Notes: generated from the letters alone by a model not told the origin. Positions 1 through 11,345 are shown, counted from the stretch's first letter. The stretch: DNA of 64,000 bases from Branchiostoma floridae (GCF_000003815.2 NC_049984.1:3920695-3984694); one strand, 5' to 3'. Made by a program: numbers and translations.

Positions 1-291
1 TAGTCTGGAATATCATCAACGGAGAGGAACTCCACACCAGATCTTAGTGATGGTTTTATGTAGGTGTATAGTGCATCTCCTTGAAAAAGTACACCATCAA
101 GGTCTGTACTTGTCCAGGTAATTGCTTGTCTGCAAGTACTGTGGTTAACAACTGCCATTAAAGCATTTGCAGTGCATTGTTTGCCTCTATTATCTCCACT
201 GAAAATGATGTCACCTTGGTGGTATTTTCCCGATAAAATAGATTCACACATTGTTCACAATATATGTGTTCTTTGCTTGACTTTATTTGCA

Positions 292-605
292 CAATGCACA
301 GTGCTCAGTGGCACGATTGAGTCTGGTGTGTGCAAAATGCACAGTGCTCAATGGCACGATTGGTCTGGTGTGTGCAAAATGCACAGTGCTCAATGGCACG
401 ATTGGTCTGGTGTGTGCAAAATGCACAGTGCTCAATGGCACGATAGGTCTGGTGTGTGCAAAATGCACAGTGCTCAATGGCACGATAGGTCTGGTGTGTG
501 CAAAATGCACAGTGCTCAGTGGCACAATTGGTCTGGTGTGTGCAAAATGCAGTGCTCAGTGGCACGATTGAGTCTGGTATGTGCAAAATGCACAGTGATC
601 AATGA
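292..605. repeat. 42-bp minisatellite, about seven units
   Basis: Seven head-to-tail units, each starting near TGCACAGTGCTCA, begin at about 294, 338, 380, 422, 464, 506 and 548. The spacing is 42 bp, and units differ by one or two bases. Because 42 is a multiple of three and the unit lacks stops in several frames, both strands show short ORFs of 80-150 codons. I see no start context, domain or splice signal that would make any of them a gene. Confidence 0.95.
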
Positions 606-1488
606 TCTGTTAATAGGTCTCAAGGTCTAATTTGGTTGGATCAAGGACTCTCTTTCAAACCTCTTTGGTTGGATGCAAAATGTAATGCGTAGATTTCAGC
701 AGAAGAAGTATAAATGTGTACTGTGTAAAATCTTATTGAGTACAGACTTTTGCTAGCTGTAAGTTTCTGTATATTACTGTGTCACTTGTATATATAGCAG
801 AGAACAGTCTAAGGCGTCACTGAAACAGAAAGAAAATATTGTCTTGATCACATAACATCTTACTAGTACCAACAAAAAGCAAAAATCTACAAAAGTTCAG
901 GTGTGACATCTTGCCAACTGCTTTGCTGATTGTTTAACAGTTAGCTACAATCCGTTGTTTTCTACTATTCTTTGGAAATGTATGTTTTAATGTATTAGAA
1001 TCCGATCCATCTTTTCAACTTGTACGATATTTTTACAATCAAAAATGCCCTGCATAATGCCTCGCATCGGCTCAAGCACAGTGCACCATTAAACTATCTA
1101 AATTCTCGTCAATCCCCACACACTGGTTTTACTAAAAAAAACTATATACCGTTCCTTGGAAATATGTTTCAATGTGTCCGAATTCATGATCACTATCTTT
1201 TCAAATTGTACGTTACTCTTACGATCGAAAATGTCCTGCAGGACCTCCTGCAGCTGCATATATAGACGCACGCCCCCCTCCCACCCGCACGTAAACTGTT
1301 CCAATCGTTGCACAATAAACTTGACTGTATACCCTCCACAAAATCTTTCGTCAAATGTCGTGCTCATTTTACTCACATGACACTACGCCTTAGAATGTAA
1401 TGTTATATTTTAATACATCCGAATTCCAGAAAGATAACTTTACAAACTGTACCAATTTCTGTACGATAAAAATCTCACCTCCTCCGCA
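606..1488. other. No gene seen
   Basis: AT-rich unique sequence with only short chance ORFs. I recognise no domain, RNA gene or element here. Confidence 0.5.
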
Positions 1489-1498
1489 CCGTCAACGC

Positions 1499-1723
1499 CC
1501 GTGAGGGTATTTACCGGAATAACCCGAAATGACCCGGAATAACCCGGAATAACCGTAATATTTCTTGTTCCCATGGCCATATATACATTATTTTATGCCA
1601 AAATATTGCATTCTGCGATCTTAACTTATCAAAGCACACTGTATTTCGGTAGCTTTCATCCTTTATTAAGGTTATTCCGGGTTATTCCGGGTTATTCCGG
1701 GTTATTCCGCTAAATACCCGGAC
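1499..1723. mobile_element. Foldback element with 10-bp subrepeats and 10-bp TSD
   Basis: Two inverted arms of about 50 bp (1505-1554 and 1670-1719) begin GGGTATTTA at each outer end. Each holds four copies of a 10-bp unit, CCCGGAATAA on the left and its complement on the right. About 115 bp of AT-rich sequence separates them. The 10-bp word CCGTCAACGC lies on both sides, at 1489-1498 and 1724-1733, and looks like a target-site duplication. A 9-11 bp duplication is typical of Mutator-like elements, so a MULE-type MITE is the first guess. No coding capacity. Confidence 0.75.
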
Positions 1724-1895
1724 CCGTCAACGCTATCGCAAAATGAACCGTGCGATTTAACGACAACTCCTCAAATGTTACATGACCAGTGTTTTACTGC
1801 AAATCAAGAAACATTTTCCTTTCCTAGACTTTGCTAATGAGCGCTGCAATGTTTTCTGTACGAGTAGAGGTCATGGATAAACAGTATTCTTACAA

Positions 1896-2012
1896 CGTTT
1901 ATTTGAAGGGCTAAGAAGGGCTGAGAATTGTCGTAAAAACGCACGGTACATTGCGTTTATTTGAAGGGCTGAGAAGGGCTGAGAATTGTCGTAAAAACGC
2001 ACGGTACATTTT
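1896..2012. repeat. 58-bp tandem duplication
   Basis: Two adjacent copies start with CGTTTATTTGAAGGGCT at 1896 and 1954 and run through GTCGTAAAAACGCACGGTACATT. They differ by only a few bases, so the duplication is recent or conserved. Confidence 0.85.
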
Positions 2013-3361
2013 GCGACCATAGCAGACCCATCCAAGGACGAACCATTAAACCGGGCACAAAGCCGGGCGCCTTCGGCGCCCCGGCAAAAAAGATTCGTGT
2101 TCTTATTATACAATTCGTTGAGCGATCTGCCAAATCTTGGGTCGTAGCGAGGGCGCCGTCCTAGTGGAAAGGGGGGTATTGCGAGGTGTAGAAATGGGAA
2201 CATACTAACTTACTACCCATGCGCATGTGATGAACATGTTTTACTCAATCTAACAGGTTGCAAAATTATAGTGAAATCGTGACGAATGCGTCTCCGATAA
2301 CATCACACAGTCAATCCTAACTTTTAGAACTGTTGCTGCAAATTTGCGTATTTAGTTCATTTCAATTCAAAACACACGATAGTGAACACAGAACATGATA
2401 GACAATTTTGACGCGGTGGCCATGGGAAACTTAGGCAAGGACAATAACATGAAATATTAAATCTATTCATGGACAGTGCTTCCTCGTCTTGCTTCTCGAG
2501 GCAATGGAACATATACACGCGTACGATAAATGTATGTGTGAACAACCCCCAAATCTTCAACCTTTTCTCTGAAGTGGTCTATTGTTTATATCATTTTCGT
2601 CATATTTTTGAGCGATAAAAATTTTAATAACAGGAATCTTCTATTTTTATCCTTATCTGCAGGACGACCTCTCATCACCATTTCTGACGTGTTGTCCGGA
2701 CTTAGCCCACAGTATCTTTCCTGGCATTTCGACCGCCCCATAAGCTTTGTTCCAAAGTTGTTCTCTACACTCCCATTTACCAAGTTGGTCATTGATATAT
2801 CTATTTTAAAAAATCAAACGCCATTAAGAAAATCCTATACCTTTCAGTTATTGTCCTTTTGAACAAACAGAAATTCATATCCCTCATCTGTATAAAATTT
2901 GCAGGTTATCAATCCTCCATGTTTGGTAGGTCATCAACACAAAAACACATAAGGCGATAGCCGCATACGAACAATGACTTCTTACATTCCGGTTAACATG
3001 TTCATAGCATAACAATTGATCAAAATCAACATATTGGAAAACAGTACCGAGTTACAAACTGTAGATAATGTCTAAGTGCTGATGGCACTACAGGGTAACT
3101 GCCTTGTTGTAGAGACGGATGGCGCTATGGAGGAAGGACTTGCTAAGCCTCTTCGTACGTGCTTTCGGTAAACTGATTGTCCTAGGGTTTCTAAGTGTTT
3201 GGGAAATTTAATCTTCATACTATATTTTTTACAAAAAGTCCCCCCCCCCATTTTTTTTGCACGTAGGGTTACAATGAACTGGCGCTTTAAAGCAAGGCTG
3301 GCACAAACATAATTAGCTGTGGAATTTCGGTCGAACCATAGATTCTCCAGATCGTCTTAAA
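2013..3361. other. No gene seen; GC-rich hairpin at 2062-2085
   Basis: The only clear structure is a near-perfect hairpin, GCCGGGCGCC / GGCGCCCCGGC, around 2062-2085. The overlapping ORFs on both strands at 2586-2862 have no recognisable domain. A C-run then T-run occurs at 3241-3260. The stretch just upstream of 3362 should hold the promoter and 5' UTR of the receptor gene, but I see no definite motif. Confidence 0.4.
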
Positions 3362-4820
3362 ATGGCCACATTTCAAACGAGCACCAGAGTTGTAATCATG
3401 ATAATGTCCGTATGTCTAACATTTCCAAGAGCGGTCCTGTCACCAGCCATTCACACTCAATTCCGATGCCTAGGCTTTAACCCTGCTGCAAATACATGCA
3501 ATGAAACCACCTGTGCAAACATCCTAAACCATCCCGACAGTGTAGGAGGGTTGTGCGTTATTTGTAACATGTCAGGCATCCAGAATCTCAGGTCGCTTGC
3601 ATGCAGCGTTCCACGGAATGCGGTGTCTCTTAGACTGACTGAGATTACATTCCACAACCTTTCTACTTCTATGGGCCCAGCCGCAACAATGCGCAACATC
3701 AACTACCTAGAAATACGCGGAAAAAGGCTGAAGAGACTGACGACCAGTGGTCTGGCGAGGTTTCCCAACATAAAGCGGCTACAAGTTAGTTACACATCGC
3801 TGAGCTATCTAGTAGGCGGTGGGTTCTATGGTTTGTCCAATGTGAATCAGTTGAATATGTCATCCAACCAGATTTCATCCATTCACGACGGGGCTTTCCA
3901 GGGACTCCAGAGACTCTCTACTCTCGACCTTTCACACAACCAACTGGTTAAATTAGAGGTACATTATTTCAAAAGAATAGATATGCTACTAGTGCTAGAC
4001 TTGTCCTACAACATGATACAGATGATTGAGAAAGGTGCTTTTGAAGACATGCATTTATCCGGGCTTAAAATAGCGGGAAACAAATTGACTCGTGTCGAAC
4101 GTCTTTGGTTCTTTCGTACACGTGGTATATCAAGATTAGATCTTCATGACAATCTCATTGCCATTATTGAATCGGGTGCATTTCAAAGTATTTCCGGGCC
4201 ACATGAATTGCGTGTTGAAGGCAATCGGTTGACGGTACTGCTGGAGTCTTGGTTCCGGGGATGGGTAAAGGCTGATTCGCAACCTAGTAAGCCGATACTG
4301 TTTTTGGAACGAAATACTCTGCGTTGCACCTGTGCCAATCGTTGGGTCGCTACAAAGGGGAAGACGGACTTTAACACAAACCTTAACAATTTGCCCTGCA
4401 AGTACCCAGTTGGAACGGAAGGCTATGACATCTTGTCTATTCCAACAAATGACCTGCCGTGCCCCTCTCCTGTAGTGAAGGTCACACAGAACGCTGATAA
4501 CGAGTTACAGTTTCGGTGCCAGGCGACTTGGGAGGAAAAAGAGAGCAGCGTCTTCTGGACCCTACCAGATAACACTACCATTCTGTTGCCAGGTTTGGGT
4601 GAGGGTGAAGGGAAAACCAAGAACCTAACGTCTCAGTATCTCAACATTTCTTTCGAACACAGCATAAGTGCTTGTGGGTGGACTTGGGTGCATTCGTCCA
4701 ATGTAACTTCGAATTGCTCCTCAACATCAACAAACTATGCCGTCTGGACTGTGTCGGTGTTAGTTGTAGAAGAAGGATTGTTCGAGCAGTGGCAAAGGAA
4801 AGCCATTCAATGCGGCGTTA
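3362..4820 (+). CDS. LRR-Ig receptor, ectodomain part (interrupted by MITE)
   Basis: Type I membrane receptor, extracellular half, read as one exon from ATG 3362 (context AAAATGGCC). Residues 1-25 form a hydrophobic signal peptide. A cysteine-bearing N-terminal region follows, then about seven leucine-rich repeats (residues 115-300; for example LSTLDLSHNQL). An LRR C-terminal cap (CTCANRW near residue 321, further cysteines near 345 and 365) precedes an Ig-like domain (FRCQATW near 384, VFW near 398, second cysteine near 437). Several N-x-S/T sites lie in the Ig region. Lancelets have many such receptors, with adhesion or immune roles; the ligand is unknown. After codon 486 (Val, 4817-4819) the frame enters a MITE and ends at a stop at 4921, which would leave an unanchored protein. 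The other half is at 5704-6320. Confidence 0.85.
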
Positions 4821-5700
4821 GGCCATACCAATTTAATTTGTTGGTTCTCGGAATCGCCGCTTCTATTTTTCCCAATTTCAAAAAAAATAAAAAATCCATG
4901 AGGTTATTTGCATGTTCATGAGAACTCATTTGCATGTCCGTGAGAGTTACATGGTCCCGTTACCTACAAGTTGCTCGACAAACTTCGGCTCAGTTAAACA
5001 AAACTTCTGAAACAAGTACTGGACATGCAAAAACAACTATCACCTGCTTATGTTTTCCTTTGTGTTGTAAATCATCGAAAACCACCAATAGATCGTGAAA
5101 TTTGTGCTGAAGAATGACGATTCGGCAAACCAAAATGGCCGCCATGTAGCCAGTCACAAGTATGTAAATGAGATGCAATTTCATGCAAATGAGCACGCCT
5201 CTAGCGTTTTTTGCTTAAACTGCAGCTTTCACAAAGAGAACAATGAATCAGATGTTTCAGGCACTCTTATTTTTTGGGTGAAATGAAGTCATTTTCTTGT
5301 TGTTGTTGCTAACATACATTAGACATTATACTATGCTGAAAAAGTTTTTCAACCTTTTTAAAAGTTTTTTAATGTTGTTAATGATTTACTATGATGATTT
5401 ATTACAACTGTTAAGCTTTATAACTGTGTGTACTTCTGTAATACTGCACATTATTTTGCATTTGTATTGTTGAAATTAAATATAAAATGTATGCTTACAT
5501 GCAAATTTTTCATGTAATTGTAACTGGATAAGTATTCTGCCACACATATACCATGGTTTCAGGTCTGGAATTACCAACCTGAAACTCTGGACCTGAATCC
5601 AGACTTGTTGCAGTTTTTTTTTTTTTTTTTTTTTTTCGCCCTGTCGCTCCAACTTTTTTCTGAAAAAATCCGAGAACCAACAAATTAAATTGGTATGGCC
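4821..5700 (+). mobile_element. 880-bp Harbinger-type MITE, copy 1, inside receptor exon
   Basis: The element has perfect 32-bp terminal inverted repeats starting GGCCATACCAATTTAATTTG at 4821 and its complement ending at 5700. TTA flanks it at 4818-4820 and 5701-5703. A 3-bp TTA/TAA duplication and GG-rich termini fit PIF/Harbinger. The interior has no transposase; a long T-run lies near the right end (about 5614-5636). It is nearly identical to the element at 62099-62976, so its arrival is recent. It splits the receptor reading frame. Confidence 0.9.
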
Positions 5701-5703
5701 TTA

Positions 5704-6320
5704 AGTCTGTGTCAAGCAATATAGAAGCCCAATTGCTAGTCACAGATAATTTCGGTGTGAATAAGGTAGACAACCTGACGACCCCTGAGGCCAGTACCCC
5801 CATTGCCTGTCAATCGACAATCATCAACACTAAAGCTGACACCCAAACACGGCCTTTTATCGTCTTTCTTCCTGCTGGAGTACAGACGATTCATTCAAGT
5901 CTAAATTGGTACATATTGGGTGCCCTGTCTTTGGTACCCTTTGCTGTCCTTCTAGCTGTCTGCATCGCTCTACAAACCAGACAGAATGTCCACAGGGATG
6001 ACCACGCGATGGTCGAACTGCGAAGCAACAACCAACCGGGTAGCGTCGCCGAAAATCAGACCGAAGGAGCTACCCAGAACACTCCGAATGACCCGTACTA
6101 CTCAACGATACGTGATGAAGAGGACGAGCCTATTCGCCCTTACGGCATGGCCAAGGCAGGGGCCCAGTACGGACGTGCCGAGAAAAGGTCCCGTAGCGTT
6201 AGCGAAAACGCTATCACCGGCCCTAGACCCAGGTCAGAACGAAACAAATGTTACAATCAGGCACCAGGGGAAGACACTGTCCAGATGACTGTAAGTAATA
6301 ATGACAGGGAATCTTCCTAA
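5704..6320 (+). CDS. LRR-Ig receptor, membrane segment and cytoplasmic tail
   Basis: This is the 3' part of the gene begun at 3362. If the MITE and one TTA are removed, the frame runs without a break from codon 486 into this segment and stops at 6318-6320. It encodes a Thr/Pro-rich juxtamembrane stalk, one transmembrane helix (nt 5907-5972, WYILGALSLVPFAV...), and a tail of about 115 residues. The tail has acidic and arginine-rich stretches and the tyrosine motif PYYSTI, a YxxI type that could serve endocytosis or signalling; it lacks the usual ITIM residue at -2. Without joining to the upstream half it has no start codon of its own in good context. Confidence 0.8.
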
Positions 6321-7500
6321 ATCCTTGACAGAACGTTGCCTATCACAACGGAAGACTGTAATTACCCAAGAAAGGAAGCTTCCTAAGTCTGTACACTACC
6401 CCCTGGCCTAAGACGAAATCTGGTGCACAGAATACATGAATCACATAGGCAAAATGCTGTGAAAGCTCAATTATATGCTGAACTTTAAATCATAAGAGTG
6501 ATATATTGATAAGTCGGTGAAAGGATTTACCCATTGTAACTGTAGAGGTACTATTTTCTCACGTGTCATATTGTATATTATTTGTACATACTTGCTGTTG
6601 TTCATAGGTTCAAATTGTGGATTGATTAACATCAAATGTAGAATAAAACAAACTGAACAATTAGCACTGACCAAGACGACCAGTCAGTGGACCTCTAAAT
6701 TTCGTACTTTACACAGATCTGTGAATTCTTTGATGTTGTCTTGAATTATTGTTTGTGTTTGGAGATTACTTTTTATATTAAGAGTTTTGACATGACCTTG
6801 TAGGAATCTGTGAATTTGAGTTGAATTTTGATGTTATGTTTGATTCTTGTTTGTGTTTTTAGAGTACTTTACTCGTCTAGAGTTTTGACATGGGCTCGTA
6901 CCTTACATGAATGCGTGAATTTGTGTTGAGTTTTGATGTTGAGTTGGATTATTGTTTGTGTTTGGAGGTTACTTTATGTATTCTGACTTTTGACATGGGT
7001 ACGTACCCGAAATGATTTTGTGAGTCTTAGTTGAATTTGGATTATTGCTTCTGTTTTAAGTTTACTTCATATATTAAGTTTACAATGGTTGATATAACTA
7101 ATGTTGGATTGCCAGTAAAATGGTAGTTGGATTACTGGAGTGATTGGCCTTCAGAAGATAATGTTTTGTTGAGTATTTTTTTGTTTTCAGTCATGGCACA
7201 CAGTGTTCCGTCTCTTTTTGCTCAAAATTGAATGTGAATAAATTGATATCCTTTCTGTTGTTATCATTTGAGAGAACCTCCCATCATTTGATTATTGAAA
7301 CTGCTATTACTTTATTATAGTCTGTCTTTCTGCGATCGCCTTCTCATGTTAGATTTCTTTAGAAGCTCCTTTTTACCGTCCTGTCTTGATGACGTTGCCA
7401 AACGTTAACATTTGTAGCTATCGTTGTAATGAGTAAGCCCCCTGAGAAATCGAAATGAAATATTCAAATGGTTAAAGGATAAACAGTATCATATATTTTG
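6321..7500. repeat. Receptor 3' flank with degenerate ~100-bp tandem repeat (6720-7080)
   Basis: The first 400 bases are probable 3' UTR. From about 6720 to 7080 a unit of roughly 98-105 bp recurs three and a half times, marked by GTTTGTGTTT at 6751, 6849 and 6954 and by GAGTTTTGACATG. Units have diverged by small indels. 7081-7500 is AT-rich with no gene seen. Confidence 0.7.
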
Positions 7501-7504
7501 TTTA

Positions 7505-8300
7505 CAACAGACCCACTCGACTGTGGAACAAGGAGATTATTGACAATCAGATTGGGGGAACGGTTGTATTTAGCCACGGACTAAGTAATAGTTGGGGTAT
7601 TTGTATCTTATTCAAAAAGAATATTTCATATACCAGACCCTGTGCGATGACTCAGGGCGGTGGATGGTTTTAGATATCACTATAGATTCTATTCGTTTCT
7701 GTTTGGCCAATATTTACGCCCCTAACTCTGATGACCCAGACTTCTTCTATAACCTTGAAACAACAATACACAATCACATAGTCTGCATCAGATTTGTATA
7801 CTATTATTGTTGAAGATTTTAATGCTTGTTGAACTCTGATATTGACAGCTGTGCATATAGCCTCGGTTTACCACCCTCACTGCCGTGCAGCTATTAACTC
7901 TTTATGTGCCTATTGTAGATTTGCTCGATATTTACAGATATAACAACCCCAACACAATACGCTATACCTGGAGACGTTGACGCCAAGCTAGTAGAATCGT
8001 TTTTTTAAATTCCCTCTGAAGAAAAAGTCAGTATAGAAGATTGCTTAAGGTACGACCACTCTCTCAACACTTTGCAAAAAATACAGAAACGTTTCAAATA
8101 TAAGAAAAGAAGCAACAATTAGAATTACTTTACCGAGTCAAATCCAGTAACATGATCAGTGAGAGGAGAGCCAAGTGGATGGAGCAGGGAGAAACATGTA
8201 CTAAACTTTTTATGAACCTGGTAAGTAGAAGAAACAAACGGAAGAATATATTATATGACTAAATTCATCACGTCTAAGGAAATTTTACACTTCTGGGATG
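7505..8300 (+). mobile_element. L1/Tx1-like LINE fragment: endonuclease and linker (copy 1)
   Basis: Broken reading frames carry an APE-type endonuclease. FSHGLSNSWGICILF lies near 7570-7610. After a frameshift, DDSGRWMVLDITIDSIRF leads into LANIYAPNSDDPDFF (7650-7745), and the terminal SDH block appears as RYDHSL near 8050. RRAKWMEQGETCTKLF at about 8165-8210 is the endonuclease-RT linker seen in L1/Tx1-clade elements. Several stops and indels make it dead. It matches the copy at 11508-12808, and the similarity ends at the same point, near 8300 (CTTCTGGGATGA). A short open stretch with HFWDDFWVMM runs on to 8404. Confidence 0.75.
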
Positions 8301-8404
8301 ACTTTTGGGTGATGATGTTAAGGCGCGAGGAACAAGAGTACAGGAATGTGTTCCAACTACTTCGCCTGGTACTGAAAAATCCCCATACACGGGGTGGAGT
8401 GTGA

Positions 8405-8960
8405 GAGGTCCTTCTCTCTAATGAATCGAGTCGAAACAGACTGGCGGTCTTGTCTTGCCCCTGCATGTCTCACAAGCCTGGTGGCAATATCATTGAGTGA
8501 ACAATCAGTTGAAAACATTTGACCCTGTGCCTGCCATAAGGCTGTGGTGGACAGCAGGGAGGCGACAACCTTTAACTGCCACTTATGGGCCCAGGCCACA
8601 TCGTGAGACTCCCATTTCAGATTCAAGAACCTCGGAAGAGGAACAGTAAGGTTTGTAAGTAGGTGTACTGTATTACACTGTTGTGTTGATGAGAAGAGTG
8701 TATTGAGCAAAAAAAGGCAAAAACCAGGTAATTTTCATAGAAATAGTCTTTTCAAAATAGTTTCTGGAGATCTATTAGAAATGTTGCATAAACTTTATAA
8801 AGGCTAATTTTGTAATCATCTTAAATTTCCTTTCAAAGGCTTCATAGGGGAACCTGATATTCACTAGATGGATAAACCTATATCCTTGTATATTGTAATA
8901 TAAAAACTCTTGATAATTCTATGTTGATTTTTAGGGTATGTGAAGAAGGAGCCAAAGAAC
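8405..8960. other. No gene seen
   Basis: Short minus-strand ORFs only (for example 8357-8710), with no domain I recognise. Confidence 0.4.
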
Positions 8961-9130
8961 AAGACAAGAAAATAGAAGTCCTTCTCTGCGATGGAAAAGT
9001 CATTCAGCAGCCTGCAGGAGGAACAGGAGAAGAGACAGCGGGTGGCAGAGAGACAGTAGGCGGCTGAGTGGGAGGAACACAACCTGATGGTACTCAGGAT
9101 GCAACAGGAACACGAAACACGTACTGTCTC
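8961..9130 (+). pseudogene. Coiled-coil remnant, related to 16920-17257
   Basis: The frame reads SLQEEQEKRQRVAERQ, a stop, then EEHNLMVLRMQQEHETRT. The same block, better kept, is at about 17100-17240. The acidic/basic helical pattern is like the C-terminal coil of transposon Myb/SANT proteins, but no DNA-binding part is visible, so the family is not established. Confidence 0.4.
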
Positions 9131-9194
9131 AAACACAATCCACATTTGTTCTTTCACCCTTATCCACTGCCCTATTATTGCCAATTGTTGTTGA

Positions 9195-9480
9195 CATCAT
9201 GATTACAAGTACAAACAAGGTTCCGAGCTGGCCACAGTGGGGCGTCCTAACCAGGCGTCCTAACCAGGCGCCCGTTGCACAAGACCAAACCATATGCCAG
9301 ACAACACCCCAGAGATCAGAACAGTTGTTATGGAATAGCTCCATTAGTTTTTTCCCCTTATTTTGTTACCGAACAGGTTGAGCCACAACCTCTGCAGAAT
9401 ATCAAGATACACAAAATCTGGTATGGAAAAATGACGAACATGTACGTCGATACAGTATAATGCACGTGCAGAACACACAA
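9195..9480 (+). repeat. Dispersed repeat with coding-like blocks, copy 1
   Basis: The block TCC..AGCTGGCCACAGTGGGGCGTCCTAACC is followed 80 bp later by GGAATA(G/T)CTCCATTAG and then by GTTGAGCCACAACCTCTGCA. It recurs at 20214-20338 and 20344-20632. The last part translates as VEPQPLQNIKIHKI in all full copies, after a TTAC..ACAG/ATAG acceptor-like sequence, which suggests remnants of one spliced transposon gene. The region 9487-9560 also matches 16447-16540 (CTCTTCGCTCTCGTAAAA). Confidence 0.6.
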
Positions 9481-9599
9481 ATCATCTCCATCTGACTCTT
9501 CGCTCTCGTAAAAATGGAACATCGGCATAAGCAGGGACGCCAGGGAGCTAGAAGTCCTGGAAATGTTGGTCATGTGCACTCTGCTGGACACAGGGTTAC

Positions 9600-10394
9600 T
9601 CTTGGAGGCTCATTGAGGTCGAAAAAGGGCTGGAAGAGCATGAGCAACTCTCTGCGATGAAGGACAAGCAGTTCTGGAGGACTAACTTCGTCTGCTCCAC
9701 CTCACACGAGGATGAACGATGATGATTATGTGTCCTATTTTTCTAAGACCGACGGACGTAAAATGGTGTGTGTTATTCAATATCTATCTGAAACCTTTAC
9801 ACACGAGGAAAATGATTATAAAACACGTCTAACCACAGACAGCATCAAATGACACACACAAATGTGTTCTCGCCAAAAGTTTGACGTCCTTACAAATTTC
9901 GAGCGTCGAAATGAAAGGTAATATAAAGTTGAATGTAAGTTCATCTGTGGCGGTAGTTAACATATTGTTTTTTTTTGCCTGTAACAAGACATGAATAAGT
10001 GCAGACAAAATCACACACGTTGCCTGCGACATGGTTGAATGTATGCATTATGGATTTGGGACAAAAAAAATCATTTACCACTCTGTTAACCCTTAATGCA
10101 AAACAACGTTACACACGAGGCTGTTGACAACTGACAACGATTTTAAGAATAGAATAGAATATCCTGATCCACAAAAGTCTAAAACATCTCCAGAGGCTTC
10201 TAATTTTCGCCATGGTCGCCATGATTACAACTGCTTGTTCCTCTATCACTCCCACAGATACCTACGAATATTCATATCTCAAACAATTCCAGCAATGGTG
10301 GCAACACACAGTTACCATTGACGGAATCTGTCGGTGCTTACTCGACAACCACATTCAACTTGTTAGGAAGTCCTAGGCTTAGGGTAAGTGCTCA
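9600..10394. other. No confident gene
   Basis: Stops in all frames for most of the stretch. A short open piece at 10260-10375 (SYLKQFQQWWQHTVT) sits just before the SGNH-like ORF and could be part of the same element, but I cannot assign it. Confidence 0.35.
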
Positions 10395-10399
10395 GTCAT

Positions 10400-10802
10400 T
10401 GCTGCCGCTAGCTCAGACACTAACCCTGTTGTCTTAATACTGGGCCACAACTTCGTGTCTCGTTTGGACACTTTCCTGTCAAGTGGTTCCTCTACTGAGT
10501 CCAGTTTTTGGCTTAAGAATGCGACGTGTCACGTTCACGGCTTGCCGGGGGGCACCACACGCAACATTTGTAGGCTGCGGAGTGCCCTATCGAGCCGAGA
10601 AGACGTGGCTTACTTGGAGATTGGTTGTAACGACCTGTGTGACTTGTCGAGGCCCACACAGAGGATCGCATGGGACATGGTGAAGTTAGCCGCCAATATT
10701 AGTTGGCAGACGGGGCCTAGAAAGCTAGTCATGGGTTTCCCTATCCCCAGAGTCTTCGATCCTCCTCATGAGAGAACAACGCGCCTTACGCAGCCTTTGT
10801 AA
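10400..10802 (+). pseudogene. SGNH/GDSL-hydrolase-like ORF of a retroelement
   Basis: About 130 open codons with SGNH-fold blocks in order: VVLILGHNFVSRLDTF (block I), GLPGGTTRNI (block II glycine), VAYLEIGCNDLCDL (block III, GxND) and a late PIPR. Such esterase-like domains occur in DIRS/Ngaro and CR1 retroelements and are common in invertebrate genomes. In block I the nucleophile serine is expected where asparagine stands (GHN for GHS), so the catalytic residue looks lost. The frame upstream of 10455 is open only back to about 10400; there is no start in good context, and it ends at TAA 10800-10802. I treat it as a relic. Confidence 0.6.
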
Positions 10803-11345
10803 AATCCCGGCAAGCTGATTGGCTAAGTACGTCACGTGACACCACTCCCACTCCTCCTCAGGCTTGCGAATAGCGTGACCCCCCCCCCCCCCCAAAGGCA
10901 GTGGGATGTATCTCGCATGTAATCCCAGTCTGTACATAGGAAACAGTTGGGAACATTTTGACAGGGTCTAAAGACATGGTCGGATTCATAATGTTCGAAC
11001 CCGTAGGCTAGCCAAAAAAAGGAAAGTCAAAGAAACTTAATAAGCGAACCAGACTTCATGTAACATCATGACATGATCTGAAGTAGTCGCTAAACGTACA
11101 ACATTTGAGTTAAAACGGTAAAAAAAAAAAAAAAAATTACGGACAAGAATTCCTGAATTCCGACATTTACAACATTATTTAAGATACGATATATATAGAG
11201 GAGTCCATTTTCCCGCTACCGCGAAATTAAATGCATTTACAGTATTATTTCCTGCGCAAGTCTGCCACATTCGTGCCAGGCTTTGCAAACAGTGCTGGTA
11301 CAGTACCCACCACCACCTCTGTCGCCACTTGGCTGCCTGGGAGTG
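10803..11345. other. No gene seen; homopolymer tracts
   Basis: Holds a C-run of about 16 (10878-10893) and an A-run of about 17 (11120-11137). Nothing else recognised. Confidence 0.5.

Noticed and set aside
292-605. A CRISPR-like array
   Set aside because: There are no unique spacers; whole 42-bp units are repeated head to tail in a eukaryotic sequence.
2586-2862. A real gene on either strand
   Set aside because: Both strands are open for 70-85 codons, with no domain, no splice support and no repeat relationship.
5704-6320. An independent gene starting within the 3' half of the receptor
   Set aside because: The frame joins exactly to the upstream half after removing the MITE; an ATG-started short protein would lack a signal peptide before the membrane helix.
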